DNA from: Paenibacillus sp. JJ-223
GTDB taxonomy: Bacteria; Bacillota; Bacilli; Paenibacillales; Paenibacillaceae
Assembly (NCBI RefSeq): GCF_927798175.1
Contig: NZ_CAKMMP010000003.1
Span: forward strand, 248,001 to 312,000
Length of the DNA: 64,000 nucleotides
Direction: 5' to 3'
The position numbers were made by a program, and so were the translations under genes. Positions 63,422 through 64,000 of this stretch are shown one piece after another (positions within the stretch are counted from its first letter, which is position 1; every line of letters begins with the position of its first letter). The notes below the pieces were generated by a model that worked only from the letters and a program-made list of their open reading frames with translations, did not search any database and was not told the DNA's origin.

Positions 63422-64000
63422 ATGATGTATGATGTATTGGTTGTTGGAGCGGGGCAGGCGGGTTTAGCAACGGGCTACTATTTGAAAGAAGCCGGGGTGA
63501 ATTATCTAATGATCGATGCAGGATCCTCCATTGGCGACTCTTGGCGTAATCGGTACGACTCTTTGCAATTGTTTACTCCGAGAGAATATGACGCATTACC
63601 GGGAATGCAGCTTCGTGGCCATAAAAATACGCTCCCAAGCAAAAATGAAATAGCGGACTATCTGGAAGATTATGCCGCTTTTTTTAAACTTCCCGTCGTT
63701 TTGAATGTTCTCGCCAGACGGTTGTGGAAAAAAGACGGCATCTTTTGCCTTGAAACAACAAAAGGCCTGTTTGAGGCCCGGAGTATCGTCATTGCCACAG
63801 GACCTTTTCATAGGGCAAACATTCCTGATTTTTCAAAACAGTTACCCGAAAATGTAATTCAATTCCACTCCTCTGAGTACAAAAATCCTTTACAGCTATC
63901 ACCAGGCAGCACACTCGTTGTAGGCGGCGGTAATTCAGGAGCACAAATCGCGGCAGAGATTGCATTGCATGCCAAACAATCCGTGGCCATATCGATTTCC
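63422..64000 (+). CDS. FAD-dependent monooxygenase (CzcO/YhiN-like), 3' truncated by window end
   Basis: An open frame runs to the window edge (193 codons). It begins MMYDVLVVGAGQAGLATGYY, the FAD-binding GxGxxG motif, then DSWRNRYDSLQLFTPREY, typical of CzcO-type flavin monooxygenases, and a second dinucleotide motif VVGGGNSGAQIA near residue 162, which binds NADPH. Such proteins oxidise lipophilic compounds or work as ferredoxin-NADP reductase-like enzymes. The start may also be 63425. Confidence 0.85.
   Translation, partial: MMYDVLVVGAGQAGLATGYYLKEAGVNYLMIDAGSSIGDSWRNRYDSLQLFTPREYDALPGMQLRGHKNTLPSKNEIADYLEDYAAFFKLPVVLNVLARRLWKKDGIFCLETTKGLFEARSIVIATGPFHRANIPDFSKQLPENVIQFHSSEYKNPLQLSPGSTLVVGGGNSGAQIAAEIALHAKQSVAISIS

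Noticed and set aside
1..64000. CRISPR arrays, tRNA and rRNA genes
   Set aside because: No regularly spaced direct repeats, cloverleaf sequences or rRNA signatures were seen on reading.

Overview
The window reads as a chromosomal segment of a spore-forming, saprophytic Gram-positive bacterium, most likely Paenibacillus. The reasons are the moderate GC content with strong AGGAGG ribosome binding sites, frequent TTG/GTG starts, repeated CUT1-type sugar ABC transporters of the LplB/YtcP kind with YesM/YesN-like or membrane AraC regulators, large multidomain plant-polysaccharide enzymes, S-layer homology domains, a YjcZ-type small protein and a collagen-like spore-surface protein. The species assignment is inference. 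I see no rRNA, tRNA or CRISPR array.

Layout. 1-665: right end of an IS200/IS605 element (TnpB C-terminus and probable omegaRNA/right-end hairpin). 810-12804: pectin locus with a membrane AraC regulator, two sugar permeases that are divergent instead of consecutive, a binding lipoprotein, and a 1897-residue secreted enzyme fusing a PL1-type pectate lyase to a CE8 pectin methylesterase through five FN3 modules. 12938-14416: SufR-like regulator followed by decayed HxlR and IscA genes and a 33-residue YjcZ peptide. 14767-18510: DrrAB-like exporter with a two-component pair. 18577-20623: WYL regulator with a divergent GyrI-like/unknown gene pair. 20735-21244: two gene stubs (EamA, LysR) joined by what looks like one deletion. 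21412-22653: MFS transporter.

22742-32375: hemicellulose locus with AraC, GH2, GH3 (fascin-like insert and CBM6), GH43 and an ArsR-type regulator with an unusual C-terminal domain. 32481-35380: ISL3 transposase tightly coupled to an MFS/ArsR pair, probably acquired. 35660-38236: multimodular GH26 mannanase. 38575-39844: ArsR-AHSA1-VOC operon with a perfect palindrome on its promoter. 40059-47046: YesN/YesM pair facing a second complete sugar ABC operon, probably the inducer-sensing and uptake arm for an oligosaccharide.

47391-64000: MATE/TetR divergon with three operators, an extra FabF with an XRE regulator, TetR-DUF3995, a TVP38-type membrane protein, AraC/Gfo-Idh pair, a DinG/YoaA-like helicase interrupted by a frameshift, an S-layer-anchored NagZ-type GH3, a collagen-like protein with a structured leader, a cation efflux protein, and the start of a flavin monooxygenase cut by the window end.

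The common theme is extracellular breakdown of pectin, xylan/arabinan and mannan, import of the oligomers by CUT1 transporters, and intracellular trimming by GH2, GH3 and GH43 enzymes, each block with its own sensor. Efflux and stress modules and decayed genes sit between these blocks. No wholly new defence or mobile system could be established. The best candidates for follow-up are the ISL3-MFS-ArsR cassette, the pectinase fusion, the SufR/IscA remnant, and the folded leader of the collagen-like gene.
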